A stretch of DNA of 64,000 nucleotides from Dioscorea cayenensis subsp. rotundata (GCF_009730915.1 NC_052487.1:2852001-2916000); one strand, 5' to 3'. Shown: positions 22,185 to 35,765, counted from the first letter of the stretch. Program-made: numbers and translations. The notes: a model not told the origin generated them from the sequence alone.

Positions 22185-25100
22185 TCAATCAGGATGTGTT
22201 TGTGATCCAATGTTTGCATCTAAGCTGAAATTTGTGTCAAGTAGTTGAACATCTTCGAGCCCTATCTGAAACTCCGATGCACTGCCAATCCCCGGATTAC
22301 CTGGATACCACGCCGATGGTGTTGTTGCTACTAATCCTTGTGTTATTGCCTCACCTGTAATACAAAGACACTAGGTTTGGTGTTCTCAGGAAAAGAAAGT
22401 AATGGTTATGGATGAGTTGGAATAAGAGCATTATTCTTACTACTTGGAATAGGAGCAGCATCAGCTCCTGAAAAGAAACTATCGGCTTCTTCAACCTTGT
22501 CCCAGTTCAGGTATGCCTCATAAGCCATGATTTGTGCATTTGCCTTTCATGTTAAAACTATCAGTTTCTTTGATTGTTGGAATGATAATTGCAAGAGTTT
22601 AGGGATTATTTGTTTAGCTTACTCTTTGTTGTGGAATTAGTTCTTCTATTTTGTAGATTAAGCCATTGATGAAAACCCCTTGAATTTCGCATATAGGGTT
22701 GATGATGATGTCGAAACAAGAACCTCTATAAAAGTAGTGCTTCTCCCCTAATCTGCAGGTCCTTGCATGTTTGATGGTTGCTTCCCACATTTTGTCAGAC
22801 ATTGCCATTCCAAGTATCTTGATTCACAAAAGAATTTAATTTCAATACGCGCTATATTATGTTTTGTTATTCATCAATGTTTTTATCACTCACCATTCGG
22901 AGGCGATTTTCATCGATGACTGATAGCTTCAAAAAGTCTTGAACAGTGTTGATGTTTGCTGCCGAGAGCTTCCTGCAGTAGGCTCCATATTTTCCTATCT
23001 TTTCCAGCCTCCATACTTCGTCTCCTAGTCGAGGAGGGTATCTCTTTTTATACACTATGAAAAAGATCATGTTGTTTATTTACATGACTTAATTATTTGA
23101 GTACCAATAGTTTGCAAGAACTTACATTCTCCGCGATGATCTCTAACAGTGAAACCTCTGGTTATAGCTTCCTTAATCCTCGGACCGGAATAACTCTCCG
23201 GCAAGACCCTTGCTCCGATTCGAAATTTCCGGCTTCGAGTCCAACTTGAGTTATCAGTGAAAATGAGTTCTTGAATAGAAATAGCAGTTGCATGGTCTTT
23301 TAGAACCAGATTAACATCACCAATGAGCAATGGCCTTTTGCCTTCCCTTTCTCTAATTATATTATCATTGAACTCATTTGCATTCCAGTCCTCTCTTTCT
23401 CCTGGAAAATCTCCATTAATGACTACAAGTTCAATTTTTATTGAAGAAGAAATTTGAGGTGGATATTGTTGTCCATTTTTGGTGCCAATTAGTTGAATTT
23501 GGAGATTGTTTCCTTGTTCATCTTCAATCTTGTTGGAAGTGAAAATTGGAAGTGAAGGTTGTTGCATGAATGTGAGTTTCAAGCTTGGAGTCTCTACTGC
23601 TTGTAATTGTCTGTGAGGTGAAATGAAAGAGAAGAAAATTATATAATTACAGTTAAATTGTGTTTTTACAAGGGGTTGTTTGTAAATGTTATATTTTGCT
23701 GTATACCCCCTCTAGTTGACAAATTTAATATAAATTCAATAAAGTAATTAATTTATAAATTTGAAATTATAAAAAAGATTAAAAACTGAAGTCATATTGA
23801 TTTCATTACAAGGGTGCGTCTAGGTTTTTTGTATGTTATAATCTTGATATTTGAAATAATTTTATGTTAAACTAAATAAACAACTTATTTGATAGAGGGG
23901 TATAGAAGTTAATTTTGAATGGGAAATTAGGGATTGATTTAATATGATTACTCATCTCAACTTCTCAATCACCTTGGAATAAGAATGAATCTATTTTATA
24001 ATTTCATGCACAAAGAAGCGAAAAGAGCAAATTTGAAAATTATTATTAAAATAAATATATAAATATAAATATATAAAATAAACTATTGAACAACTAGCTC
24101 TCATCCTTTTTATATGTCCACTTTAACAAATTCACACTTATTAAAAAAATCAAATTAAAATTAATTGATAGCTTTAAATTTATAAAAATTATATCAACTT
24201 TTCAAAATTATCCTCATTTAAAACTCTATCGAGATTCCATCAATTTCTTCCTACTTTAATGATATCTTTTATTTCCTCTCAATATAATGTTTTAGTTTTC
24301 TAAAAAAAATATTGAAAAATTGTAGAGGTACATTAAAAATAAAGGATAAACTAAGAAAAAAAAATTATTTAAAATGTTGTTGATTTTCTAAATAGACATG
24401 TAAAAAAAAAACTTCTAAAATGAGACATAAAAATTGGGATCATAGGGTAGATGATGAGAAGACTTTTCTTATAATATACTACCAGCTATTTCAACTTTCT
24501 CATAACTAAGGTGTTTTGCAATAATAAGAATAAACCTATTTTTAATTTTCTTTGCAAACAAACATAAAGAGTAAGTTTGAAGCTTATATTATAATTATAA
24601 TAATAATTATTATTATTGAATTTCAATTTTCAATCAAAGAATTTTTATAAACCCTTTTATAATTATAATAAAGTAATGAACGATTGCTGAGAAGATTCAC
24701 ATCTTGTGATATATTGCTAGTTATTCAAACCTTCTCATAGCTCTCAAGTGTTTAGGAATAAGAATAAATCTATTTATAATTTAATCCATAATCAAGCAAA
24801 AAAAAATTTTGAAATTTATTATTATTTATTTATTTTTGAATCAATTGCATAGAATTACAATAAAGAAATTTTAAAAAAAAAATTATAATCATAAAGTAAT
24901 TAACAACCATCTAAATATTCCCTCCGTTTCTTTTTATTTGTCACAAATCCACGTCCTTTTTTATTTTTCATTTTCTAACATCCAGAAGCATTTATTATTA
25001 TTTTTATTAAATTACCCTTTAACATTCTATTCAATTTTCTTCCTAGAATTAAATATGAGAGAAATGTGAAGATATAAATTAGATGTAATTTTGGAAAGAT

Positions 25101-25232
25101 AACTATTTTTTTTATAAAACTTTGTGAAAAAACTAAATTTCTTGGTATGTGAGATTCGGTTAATCATAACAGATAAAAAAAAATGAAGGGAGTATCATGT
25201 AAAAGATGATGCATGAGAAGAGTTATGTTTTG

Positions 25233-25303
<71 letters not shown>

Positions 25304-26185
25304 CAGTCATTCCAACCTTAGTAACTCACTCTAGTCTTAATTTGTGGATATTACCCAAATACTTTGACTGTTATTTATAGTCTTATGTATTAACTCATGG
25401 TACACCACTCTTAAATAACTAGATACTTTACTAAAAAAAATTCAAATAAACCACAAAAGAATAATACTTTTTAATAAAAAAAGACTTATATTAAGAAATA
25501 ATAAATTTATATACCTTGGAAACAAGATTGCACAATGAACAAGTCCACGTTCCACCTCCTCTTGCACCTTAATTATATCATCACAAATTAACAAAAAAAC
25601 AATGTCTTAATTTTGTTGATGATTAAACAAAATAACACAAGTTATTGACTAATTATTAAAAAAAGAAAGAAAAAAATTTTGATGATAAATTGAAGAGCAT
25701 ATACATAAGTTGTAAAAGATTGCATCATATTCATTAATTCATACCACTCTTCTCAACACTGGTTCTAAAGCCAAGCAAAAACTTTTCAAAGATTCAGTCA
25801 TCACTAAATCCCCTTGAACACTGAAAAAGATAAAAAAATATATATGTATCCTCATCATAAGAAGCAAACATTAATTAGATATATATACATCATTAACTAT
25901 CTCATTACTTAGTGATATTTTTTTATTTTTTATTTTCATCAAATTGTCAATAAAATATACACAGGAATAGGAAGAGTTTTTAAATATGCATGTGACTAAA
26001 AGAACATGAAGAGAAAAAAAAAACAAACAATTCAAATTAAGGTTGTTCCCAAAAAGGACAGTAGAAAATAATAAGATAAAAAGAAGTAAAGCTAACGTTG
26101 AGAAAGAAGGCAGGTTTCTGAGTCTCTTATCCTCTCTTCTATCAGAGTTTGGTTCTTGTTCATCTTGAAGTCTTTTTGTTGCCAT
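22185..26185 (-). CDS. CBP60-family immune regulator, SARD1-like
   Basis: Eight exons, in transcript order 26185-26097, 25820-25745, 25567-25515, 23610-23126, 23054-22894, 22817-22623, 22543-22441, 22354-22185, encode 443 residues. The order is a basic N-terminus (KRLRN), a helical segment around EPVLRRVVQEEVERG, then the conserved CBP60 core. The core includes GKRPLLIGDV, FTDNSSWTRSRKFRIGARV, RDHRGELYKKRYPP, DEVWRLEKIGK and INTVQDFLKLSV. CBP60 proteins are plant transcription factors. SARD1 and CBP60g switch on salicylic-acid and pipecolic-acid synthesis genes in immunity. The FTDNSSW-RSRKFRIGA segment and the short length, close to Arabidopsis SARD1, favour SARD1-like over calmodulin-binding CBP60a-f, but this is a judgement by eye. 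Intron 3 (23611-25514) is 1.9 kb and contains a Stowaway-like MITE and a long (AT)n tract. Confidence 0.88.
24110..24440. repeat. Dispersed AT-rich repeat, also at 54110-54390
   Basis: Shared blocks include ATTTAAAACTC, TAAAGGATAAA followed by an A-run, and AAAT(G/A)GACA(A/T)GTAAAAAA in the same order. The other copy is in the BC10-like intron. It is probably an old MITE family related to the Stowaway-like elements. Confidence 0.4.
24918..25194. mobile_element. Stowaway-like MITE, copy 1 (SARD1-like intron 3)
   Basis: The left end is TTCCCTCCGTTTCTTTTT and the right end AAATGAAGGGAGTA. The interior includes TATTTGTCACAAATCCA and GAGATTCGGTTAA. The same elements occur in the same order at 29288-29562. 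Confidence 0.75.
25234..25300. repeat. (AT)n microsatellite
   Basis: A pure AT dinucleotide tract of about 67 bases in intron 3 of the SARD1-like gene. Confidence 0.95.
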
Positions 26186-26450
26186 TTATTTCACTATTTA
26201 TAAAGAGTTCAGTTGGAGAAGAAGAAGAAGAAGAGGAGGAAGAGTATTAGTGTAGTTTAGGACATGGGGAAGTTTTATGTTATAAGGAAGAGAAGGGAGA
26301 GAGGGAGTTTGTTTTTGTGTTCCTAATGACCTTAAATAAGGTAGAGAAAGCCAAAGAGATTGTAGCATATAAATACTAGAAAGAAGCTTCTTTGCAAAAG
26401 CTAGGAAGGTGAAGAGAAGTAATACATGTCACAATACTTCATCATCTCTC

Positions 26451-26498
<48 letters not shown>

Positions 26499-26523
26499 AC
26501 AAGTTTTTATTTTATTTGATTTA

Positions 26524-26564
<41 letters not shown>

Positions 26565-28097
26565 TTATGTAACCTTAATATCAGCATAAATACAAGTATA
26601 AAATAGAATATTCCAGATAAAGAGTGAGAATCATGGGTTAAGTTTTTCTTACAAATTATAGTAGTAATAAATAATAGTTACTGACTTATTGGCTTTTCAT
26701 TAATATGTATAACATAAATAAATAATAATTGATTTTTTATATCTATGGTGCTAATCAAATTAGAGGAAGCCACCTTAAAAATAATGTTTAGTCTCATGTT
26801 TTTTTCATGTTTTTTTTATCACTCACCGAGTCAGGACGTAGGTGATATAATATCAAATTTTGGATCCGACTAAGGTGTGAAATTACTGAACCTAATCATA
26901 GTGTCATTTAGAATGTCAAATCAATAATTTTCACATTAATTTTTTTTTTCTACATAGCACCACTATTGCTCTCTTCGTTTTAAACTATTCTCTTGTATAA
27001 ATTATCATCACCACCGGTGGATGTTAAGATTGTGCCTATATCTTCAACATGTTTATCCACTTTAATTAGGGACAAAAAAAACCAGATATCTCTAAAAGAA
27101 TATTAAAAATAACAAGCATAGCAATATTTAAGCTCTGTAAGAAAAAAAAAAACATAATAATTTGTTAAAGAAAAAGGCTTTACCATGCAAATAAACCATC
27201 ATTATTATGAATTATTATTATATAAGTTTATATATGCAGTGATGCATGCATCTAGTTCAAGTTATTATCACATTGATGGTTGAATTGTCCTTAATGTACA
27301 CACGACAACATTATATTCTCCTTGAAAATGATTCCTACCTAAAGTTCAAATTAATCCACATATGCTTCAATCCTCATAATAGTAGTCTCATCCGGTCCTT
27401 TTTATACGTCCCTTCTGGAAGTTTTCTTAGCTTCTTGTACATGTTTATTTAAAAAAATTATATAACATTAAATAATTTTGGTCCAAGTTAATCTTTTATT
27501 TCTAATGCACTCCTATATTTTTTTTAATAGAGAGTACAAGATATAATTAAAATAAAAAAAATTAATAGAATTTCAATGGATTTTTAAATAAGATTAATTT
27601 TAAAAATTTGATATATATATATATATAATAAATTTAAGACTAAAAACTAATTTTTAACTGAATTTTTTAATCGATTAAAGTTTATATATAAATAGAATTT
27701 TTTAATCGATTAAAGTTTATATACATATATATAATATACATGCGTACAAGATAAGGTATCTATAATATAGAAATTATACGGTACATATACAAAAACAAAG
27801 TGATTTATTTCGGAGATGATATCATGAGAGAAAGGTCACCATAAATTGAATTATTGAAAGGCATGCAATAAGCCTTGTTTTTCACAAGGTGGCAATGGCC
27901 TTAAAGATCAAAGCATGCATAAATTAGGATTAATTTTGGTTGTGAGTTTTTCAAAACTTAACCATCAAAATCCAAGTCATTGAAACCAAGTCATGGCACT
28001 AAAATGGCCATTTTTATTAGGGTTAGGATTTCCTCTTGTTTTCCAAGAGACAAGGAAGGTCGCATTCAAGTCAACAATGATAGATTCCTTTTGGTGT
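26186..28097. other. Upstream region of the SARD1-like gene and spacer
   Basis: A GAA-rich leader (as + strand) lies at 26218-26250. A (CT)n tract lies at about 26456-26495 and an (AT)n tract at about 26528-26562, within 400 bases upstream of the start. Read in the gene's direction the CT tract is a GA repeat, of a type that occurs in plant promoters and leaders. No gene is recognised in the rest. Confidence 0.5.
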
Positions 28098-28364
28098 AAA
28101 TATCAAAATGGTCGCTTTATTTTTTGTTTTCCGCCATTTTAGTCCCTTTAATATAAAATCCGCTTTTTTGGTCCTCATATTTATACATTTTCATCTTTTT
28201 CGGTCCCTCTAATTCATCAACTGGAAGGACCAAAAGAGCAGATCCGTCAATTAGAGGGACCAAAAAGACAAAATTGTAAAAATACGAGGACCAAAAAGGC
28301 GGATTTTATATTAGAGAGACTAAAAGAACGGAAAACACAAAATAGAGGGACTATTTTGATATTT
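28098..28364. mobile_element. Near-perfect palindromic MITE, 267 bp
   Basis: The left arm begins AAATATCAAAATGGTC and the right arm ends GACTATTTTGATATTT. The arms pair over about 120 bases with few mismatches around a short centre near 28225. It has no coding capacity. A transcript could fold into one long hairpin. Confidence 0.8.
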
Positions 28365-28762
28365 TGACCATTCCTTTTTGTTTTCTAGTTTCTTGTTTTC
28401 TGTTTTCGTTTTCATTATTATTTTTTTTTTGTTTAGGTCTTGTTTATATATAGATTTATTGATATTTGAAATTAAAAATTAAATTGTTATTGATAAAAAT
28501 ATGAGATTAGAACTTTCAAATGTCTAAATGGAGAGCTTTCTAATCAATTAGTTAAAAAATTTAGAATAATAAGTGATGCTCAATTACAATGTCCGTATAC
28601 AATAAAAAATCGCATTCTATCGAAAGGGATAGTTGATCGCCTAACTTAATAAAATTTACTGTTAATGTAATGATTAGTTGAGCAGTAAAAAATTTAACTC
28701 TCATGTTCTGTGCATGATTAAAAACTTGAAATGTAAATAGAATGTGTGGTGATTTAGCAACG

Positions 28763-28763
<1 letters not shown>

Positions 28764-28830
<67 letters not shown>
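28764..28830. repeat. (AT)n microsatellite
   Basis: A pure AT tract of about 67 bases in intergenic DNA. Confidence 0.95.
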
Positions 28831-28832
<2 letters not shown>

Positions 28833-28943
28833 CTTTTTAGTCACTCATGCAACTGTTTTTAGTTTTTTTTATTTTTTATTTTAAATATATTTATACATAT
28901 CTCTAAAAATATATAAGAATTATTTTCATCACTTTTTCCCCAA

Positions 28944-28981
<38 letters not shown>

Positions 28982-29287
28982 GCAAAAGAGAAAAGTGAAA
29001 ATTGTTTTTCAAGTCAAACATTCCAAGGGCTTCATTATTTTATAGCCATTTCATTGTTGAGCTTCCATTAAAGTTCTTAATTTTTTCTTGAATTTATTGA
29101 TGAAATTAATTTCTCTATTGATGGAACTTCCGGGAAATTAGTATAAAAAGCAAGCAAGCTCAACAATAATTAATGCAAATAATTATAATCATATCAGTTT
29201 TCTTGTGAATGGTGAGAATTAACTTAGAATTGAAATTCTTTAATTGGTCACTGGTCAATATTTACCTTTTATAAATACGATAGCAAT

Positions 29288-29562
29288 TACTCTCTCCGTT
29301 CCTTTTTATTTGTCACAAATCCATATTCTATTTTATCTGTCATTTTTTAATATAAAAAAGTATTTATTATTTTTTTCCAAAATTATTCTTCACTCTATTC
29401 AATTTGTTTTTTAAATTAAATATGAGTGAGAAATATGAAGATATAAATTAGGGGTAGCTTTAGAAAGATAAAATATTTTTTATAAAATTTTATGAAATAA
29501 CTAAATTTCTTGGTATGTAAGATTCGGTTAACCACGCCAGATAAAAAAGAATGGAGGGAGTA
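29288..29562. mobile_element. Stowaway-like MITE, copy 2
   Basis: The left end is TACTCTCTCCGTTCC and the right end AATGGAGGGAGTATA. It shares interior blocks with the copy at 24918-25194. The two copies lie 4.4 kb apart in the same orientation. Confidence 0.75.
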
Positions 29563-29683
29563 TATGTAACATAATTCTATACAAATTAAAAAAAAATCAC
29601 AAAATGATTTAATACTCATACTATACCCAAAGATTATCATCATTATTACTATTATTATTGATGATGTTGTTGTTATTTTAACG

Positions 29684-30011
29684 AAGTGGGCAATTCACAT
29701 AAAGGCATGCACAAATAATCGGTAAGAATAAAAATATCTTATACAAAGGACCTGATACCATTAAATGACTTTATATTTTTATTATATGATATATAATTAA
29801 TTTTCTGGCCTGAAAAACTCATCCAAAATAGCACACACACATATACAAAGTAGGCAATTCACATAGAGACATGCACAAATAATCGGTAAGAATAAAAATA
29901 TCTTATACAGAGGACCTGATACCATTAAATGAATTTATATTTTCTTTATATGGTATATAATTAATTTTCTGGCTTGAAAGACTTATCTAAAATAGCGCGC
30001 ACACACACATA
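29684..30011 (+). repeat. Tandem duplication, 2 x about 164 bp
   Basis: The block starting AAGTGGGCAATTCACATA at 29684 is repeated from 29848, including GCACAAATAATCGGTAAG and GGACCTGATACCATTAAATG. The copies differ by a few substitutions. Each ends in a (CA)n stretch. Confidence 0.9.
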
Positions 30012-31886
30012 TATATATATATTTTGTATCCCATTTTAATAAATATTTATTTTATTATATAAAACATGACTTCTAACTCTGACAAAATTAATCAATTAAG
30101 ATGATTTAGATATTCACCAAACTAAACAAATATTTATATCAAATCAATGTCACATAATCACTCAATCAATGTATTAATTAGTTATAAATTATCATATATA
30201 TATATATATATAAAGTTAGTAATTGAGAGAGACCTACCTAACCGTTTAGCATTTTACCATTGAGTCCACCAACGCGTTTTCTAAGTGAATATTATTATTC
30301 AAAATTTCAATGTATTGTTTTTGGCCTTTATAGTCTATTTGTCTATTTAGTCAACACAGTTCATTTTCATTGACTTGAAGATATTCAAAGTCTTCTCTTT
30401 TCCTTCCTTTCTTTTCTTTTTTTAATTTAATTAAACCTTTGTTTAAAAAAAAAATCTTAAAAAATGTTAGTCTTTTCAATTGAATAGTTATTAAAATTAA
30501 ATATTTAAACATTTCCAAATTTTTAAGGCTATGAATTCAATGTATGGCAAATAAATAAGTAGAATTGAGAGTATACATCTATGTAAATTCTAAAATATTA
30601 TGGGGTGGAATTGAAAAGTTAATGTTTTTTTTAAATTAAATTTAATGGATGGGAAATAAATAAATAAATAAAAATCAAAGTCTAAAGTTCCAAAAATTCT
30701 AAAATATTCACTGATGATGGTTAAATTCATGCCAAAAGAACATGATAAGCTTATTGTTAATACATGACATAATCACTTTGATTTTCATTATTTTATATAG
30801 ATTTTGAATTCTATTTCTTAATTATAGACCTTGTGAAAATCAAAAGTTCCCATTCAAATAGAAAAACTTTGATGTTTTAATATTAAATAATTTGAATGCA
30901 CACTTCAAGACTTGTATATATGCTCTCTTTTTTATTATATTTAATTTCATTGATGAATGAATGCTGGATAAAATATTCACAACCAATTAACAAAATAAAT
31001 GATAAACAATTAATCAGCTTAATTAATGCAAACAAGTTCATGATGATGAGCTTATTGTTAATTACCAACATAATCACACCATAATGATAAACAAGTTCCT
31101 TAATTATATTTTTGTGTTAGTTTCTACAGAAATGCCTCATTAGAAATGTTTTAAAATCACAATGTTTAAATAACATTCAAGCTCATTAGATCAGCACTGT
31201 CATCAGTAGTGAAATTTATAAAGTAATTGAGGGATGATCATCAACCACTTAAATATATTCATCATAAAATTAACTATAAGATCATCCATTAACAAGATCT
31301 TCTTAAAAACAATTATGCGATAAAAACAAACATTATAAAATGTTTTGATGATTAAAAAGTGCTAACAAGATCATTATTTTAACTTTACAGCCCTGTAAGT
31401 CATCAGGTCAAACTGCTTCTCACTTTGTTCAAACAAAACTTAATTAAAGGAATGAGATTAATCAGTAATATCTCCTAAATGTCACACTTACTAACAAAAA
31501 AGAGTGGAATTATGCTAAACACTTTTCGGTTTGACCTTGCCGAGCATTCGATCAGTTGTTAGTTTTACATGCAAACCAAACACATGTCGATAAAACAGAA
31601 ATGTGCTTATTAGAATTATTATCTCTAATACGAGCGTAATATAGCATTAAAGTTTAATAACAAGCATGGATATGAACCTCATTCATCCAAATTTTTCATT
31701 AAGGTCCAGATCTTTTATTTAATTGTAACGAGATTCCACATCTAACAAACTAAAGAGCACATGAAACATAGTAGTACATTAAAAAGATAACACAGGCAAC
31801 AATGGCAGAGAAGATAGTAAGATTTATAGCATGCTCTTGCTTACCTTTTATATGTAGCTACCTGCAAATGAGGAGCTAAGTTTCAC
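30012..31886. other. AT-rich spacer downstream of the sterol desaturase gene
   Basis: No gene is recognised. The short frames seen on both strands (for example around 30883-31084) have no family likeness. The 3' UTR of the desaturase should lie in the last few hundred bases. Confidence 0.5.
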
Positions 31887-34445
31887 TCATTCATCCTTCT
31901 TTAGGTCCTCCTCGGGGTCACGAAGGGTGCCGAACATCCAATCCATCCAAATCGTGTAGTGACCGTAGTTGTGGCGATAGGTTGTGTGGTGAATTGTGTG
32001 GTAGCCAGCGCCCATTACAGGCCAGAGCTTGGCGTGGATGCAGTCATGAATGTTGGCGGTCCAAACCGCCTCGAGGAAGAGCAATGCTATGTGAGTTGTG
32101 AATTGTGTCGGGATGATGAATAGGGCGATCACGTGAGAAACCGCTTGCAGTATGCCATCCAACGGATGGAATGCCAATCCTGTGGAATGATGTAACATCG
32201 AAAACAATTCAGTGAAACAAGGAAATCGAATGAACAACTACTAGATTTGAAGATGTCAGCTGTATGAACGATGAACATATCAAATTTAACTCAACAATAA
32301 CCATTTAGAACAAGTGTTTTCATACTTATTTTTATATTAAGCATTTCTTAAGACTGTCTTATGTAAAAATGAGTAAAAAGTGAATCAATAGAGGAATTAT
32401 AATGACAGGAGTTTATAAAAATTCAACCAATGGAATAACACGCGAATCAGATTGATCTAGAAGAGAACCACCTACAATAGAATTCTTTGATAAACCAGAT
32501 ACAACAAACATATTTATTGCAAGACAAATACTTACTTATACTGTACTGTCTCAGAAAGCTAAAGCAAAGAATTTTGAATTGACATTGAGGCTACTTAAAC
32601 ATCTGCCATCAAGTTAATGCTGTAGTTAACTTACCAGCAAATGGTGAAAGAGTATTTTGTTTGTTATAGATGTGATGAGTTGCATGAAGATGCTTGTACA
32701 ATGGTTTTATGTCATGCAACTCCCGGTGCGCCCAGTAAATTCCAAATTCACAAAAGACAAGATAAACAGCTGTGTAAGCAATGTAGGCAGGCCAACCAAC
32801 TTCACTTATACTAGAGAAACATCTTGTCCATCCCTTTTCAACCATGTACTCAGATAGCGTTGGGAGTGCACAATACCAAGGCATAGCCTTCATTGCAACT
32901 ATTATTTGCAGGAGCATGGCCCTGTTTGATGGTATAGCATCTAGATAAAAGAAGACTTCCATTAGAATTATAGAAGTTGTTATCAATGATTAGACAACAT
33001 TATCAAGAAAAATAGCTTGAGAAAACTACTGCAAACATAGTATAGCAACAGAAATTATGATGAATGACCTTTCAAAATCCTAGCAAATGTGGCAAGCTGA
33101 AAAAACAGAAAAGCAGACTTATCTGGAGTCCGGATACAAAAGGCCTCAAACAACCAACAATAAAGCCACCAAGGGGAAATAAACCAAACAATATAAACCA
33201 CAGACTCAAATAGACATCATATCATCTATCTTGTCTTCAAGAAATGTGTAGGACATTTGGGTTGATACAAACCCAAAATGTAATAGGACATTACCAAAAT
33301 TGATCAACAAGTAACTCTCTTCAAAGTTCAAACTCAAACATAATTTTCACCGTATAAGGTACAAGAACAAGGTTCGGAGTAATACAATAGTTTTTGATAT
33401 TTTTAAGCAGCTGAAGCAGCAGACTTTCAGGAAACAACAGAAAAGCTGATGAATGCACTCTTCTAATATAACCAGATCATTGCTTTTGATCAAACAAAGA
33501 AGTAAAGATCAAGACTATTAACTAAAAAATCCTTTTCTTTTCATGTATGTTCATTCACACCACTTCCTATAATCTGAGATTAAAGTTAACAACTTTAAGC
33601 AGGAATATCTAAACATTTCGCAAGTTCTAATTTAGAAGCACCGAGAAGTTAGCATCAAACACCAACCAAAGGCTCTCCCTGCAGAGGGGACAAACACCAA
33701 TGCTTATTCGAAATCTAAGAAAAGCTTTCTAGGTAATGAAGCCATTGTGAGATCATGACTTGTTTCTTAAACAACATCCAGCATCCCCAAAACAAACCAA
33801 GAGATCTTGTAAAGCAAGCACCTTTACACAAATTTTTTTAACAAAACATCATAAATAGGTAAAATCTTAAGCAAAAAAGTACCCTTTTGACGCCAGCACC
33901 GTAAATCCTGCGGCAAATAATTGACTTCAAAGTAAAGGCACAATCATCACCCAAGTTTTTCCAAAAGAAGTCAACATTTATCAAAAACCAAGTATTCAAA
34001 ACTATAAATTCAAAGAAAAATCTTTAAAAAAACAGTTAAAAATTAGAACTTTGAAGGACTTCAAGAAAAATAAATAAAAGGTAAAGTAAAACCTCAGTGA
34101 ACAGTGGCCAAACAAATATGGAAAAATATACCTTCCGATCCTCAAAGAACACAACTCACCCCCAAATCAAGAGAACTCGAAAAGGAAAAGCACATAGAGA
34201 ATCAAAAGGATCATCAGACCTTTAGGGAGGTAGACGTTGCGCTTCAAGTAGTAAATGTAGAAGCACCAGAGGAATCCAGATATGAAGTAGAGCGCGGTGC
34301 CGCCGATGTAGTCTCGGAGCCAGATCTGGAGCGGCCGAGGGAGAGGCTTCCAGACGGAGTCCGGCAGTAGGTTCCCAAGCACAATGCTGTTGTACCAGTC
34401 AGTCTCCGCCACGAAACGCTGCAGGTATTCGTCGGAACTCCCCAT
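31887..34445 (-). CDS. STE1: Delta7-sterol C5(6)-desaturase
   Basis: Exons 34445-34220, 32940-32635 and 32179-31887 encode 274 residues. The enzyme introduces the C5-C6 double bond into delta7-sterols (episterol and avenasterol type) in the ER on the way to campesterol, sitosterol and brassinosteroids. Several hydrophobic helices are present, as are the three diiron histidine clusters: HRELH (147-151), HATHH (161-165) and HTIHH (238-242). Length and motifs fit STE1/DWF7. The start is MGSSDEYL; an in-frame extension upstream begins at GTG and was not used. Intron 1 is 1.28 kb and intron 2 is 455 bp. Confidence 0.93.
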
Positions 34446-35765
34446 GACGGAAGCGGCCACCGGAGAGTTCGCCGGAGGGAAGATCGCCGGCCGTGGAAAT
34501 GAAAGAGAAGTGATGAAATCATGAAGAGACCTTATCTTTTATTTTGGGAGTCAAGCCTGAGGGTAGTTTAGGAATTTTACTTTCAATTTTTTAAAATTAT
34601 AATTTTGGAATTAATTTATTTATTCATTTAAATAATAATAATAAATTCAATATAATAAGAAACAAACAGTCTTTGTGTGACTTGTTGTCCAGTGAGAGTT
34701 GTTTATGGGGTAAATATTCAGTTTTTATATTTAAATTATATTTTATATTTATTTAGATCTTTATCTTCAAATTTTGATTTTTTTTTTTAGTATATTTAGA
34801 GAACATGAGTATGCTTATGACACGTAACTTGTTTATTTTTGTTAAAAAAATTAAATTTTAATTAGTTTTTATTTATAATTAATTATTTCTTTAAAAAAAA
34901 TAAATGGCTTACTTTGCGTGGAAAACTCTCAATGTGTAATAATAATAGTAATAGTAATAAGCACATAGAATGAAAGAAAGGATGATTGTGTTATAAAAGA
35001 TATTAAAATTTTCTCTTTTGATTAAAAGTGAAACTAAATAAAATTAGGAGGGCCTATCAGTTTTTTTATTATTATTATTTTTTAAAATAGAGTGAGAAAT
35101 ACCAACTCTAGGTACGTACAGAAGAATTATTCGTCTTCACTCTTTTAAAACTGAGGGGACCTGAGATACCACTAGGTCACGTGCCTTTTAGTAAAACAGT
35201 GTTTAAAAACTTAATTATATATTTAATTAATATAATTATGAATACAAAGTTCCACGTGGCAAGCAGGGTAGCCCAGAGGAAGCTAAGATTTACATCTAGC
35301 ATTGCAGCTAAAGTTTGGAGGGAAAAAAGCCGAGTCACGAGATGCTCAGTCTCGAGTGATGACATAAAGTGTGGGACCCACAATCTGATTCTGAACAAGT
35401 CGCATTAATTTCAGTCAATGTTCCAAATCTAATCACTTATTTTAAATTTTATTAATAATTTTCTAATTTTTATTAATTAAAATTTTGAAGATTCAATGGG
35501 AAATTAAAATTTTATTAGTCATGAAGCAATAAGAAGACTAAAGATTAGTTAGTAGTAATTTAAGATTAAATGTTTATCAAGTTTTTTAATAGTTTCAATT
35601 AAATTTGAAGTCCTCCATTAACAATGATAATAAAATTAAATAATGTTTATTTGTTTAAAATAAATAAATAAATAAATATATATATATATATACATATAAT
35701 AAAAGCAACAAATATCGCCCATAATTGGTTATTAAAAACATAAGTAGATACACAAAAACATCAGT
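34446..35765. other. Upstream region of the desaturase and spacer
   Basis: The first 100 bases are probably promoter and leader. A GC-richer patch at about 35240-35400 contains a G-box-like CCACGTGGC, but no gene is attached to it. The rest is AT-rich. Confidence 0.4.

Noticed and set aside
34446-34460. Longer N-terminus for the sterol desaturase
   Set aside because: The extension would start at GTG; the ATG at 34445 matches the family start.
35240-35400. G-box-containing GC-richer patch as a gene promoter
   Set aside because: No coding exon follows on either strand within a reasonable distance, so a promoter cannot be supported.
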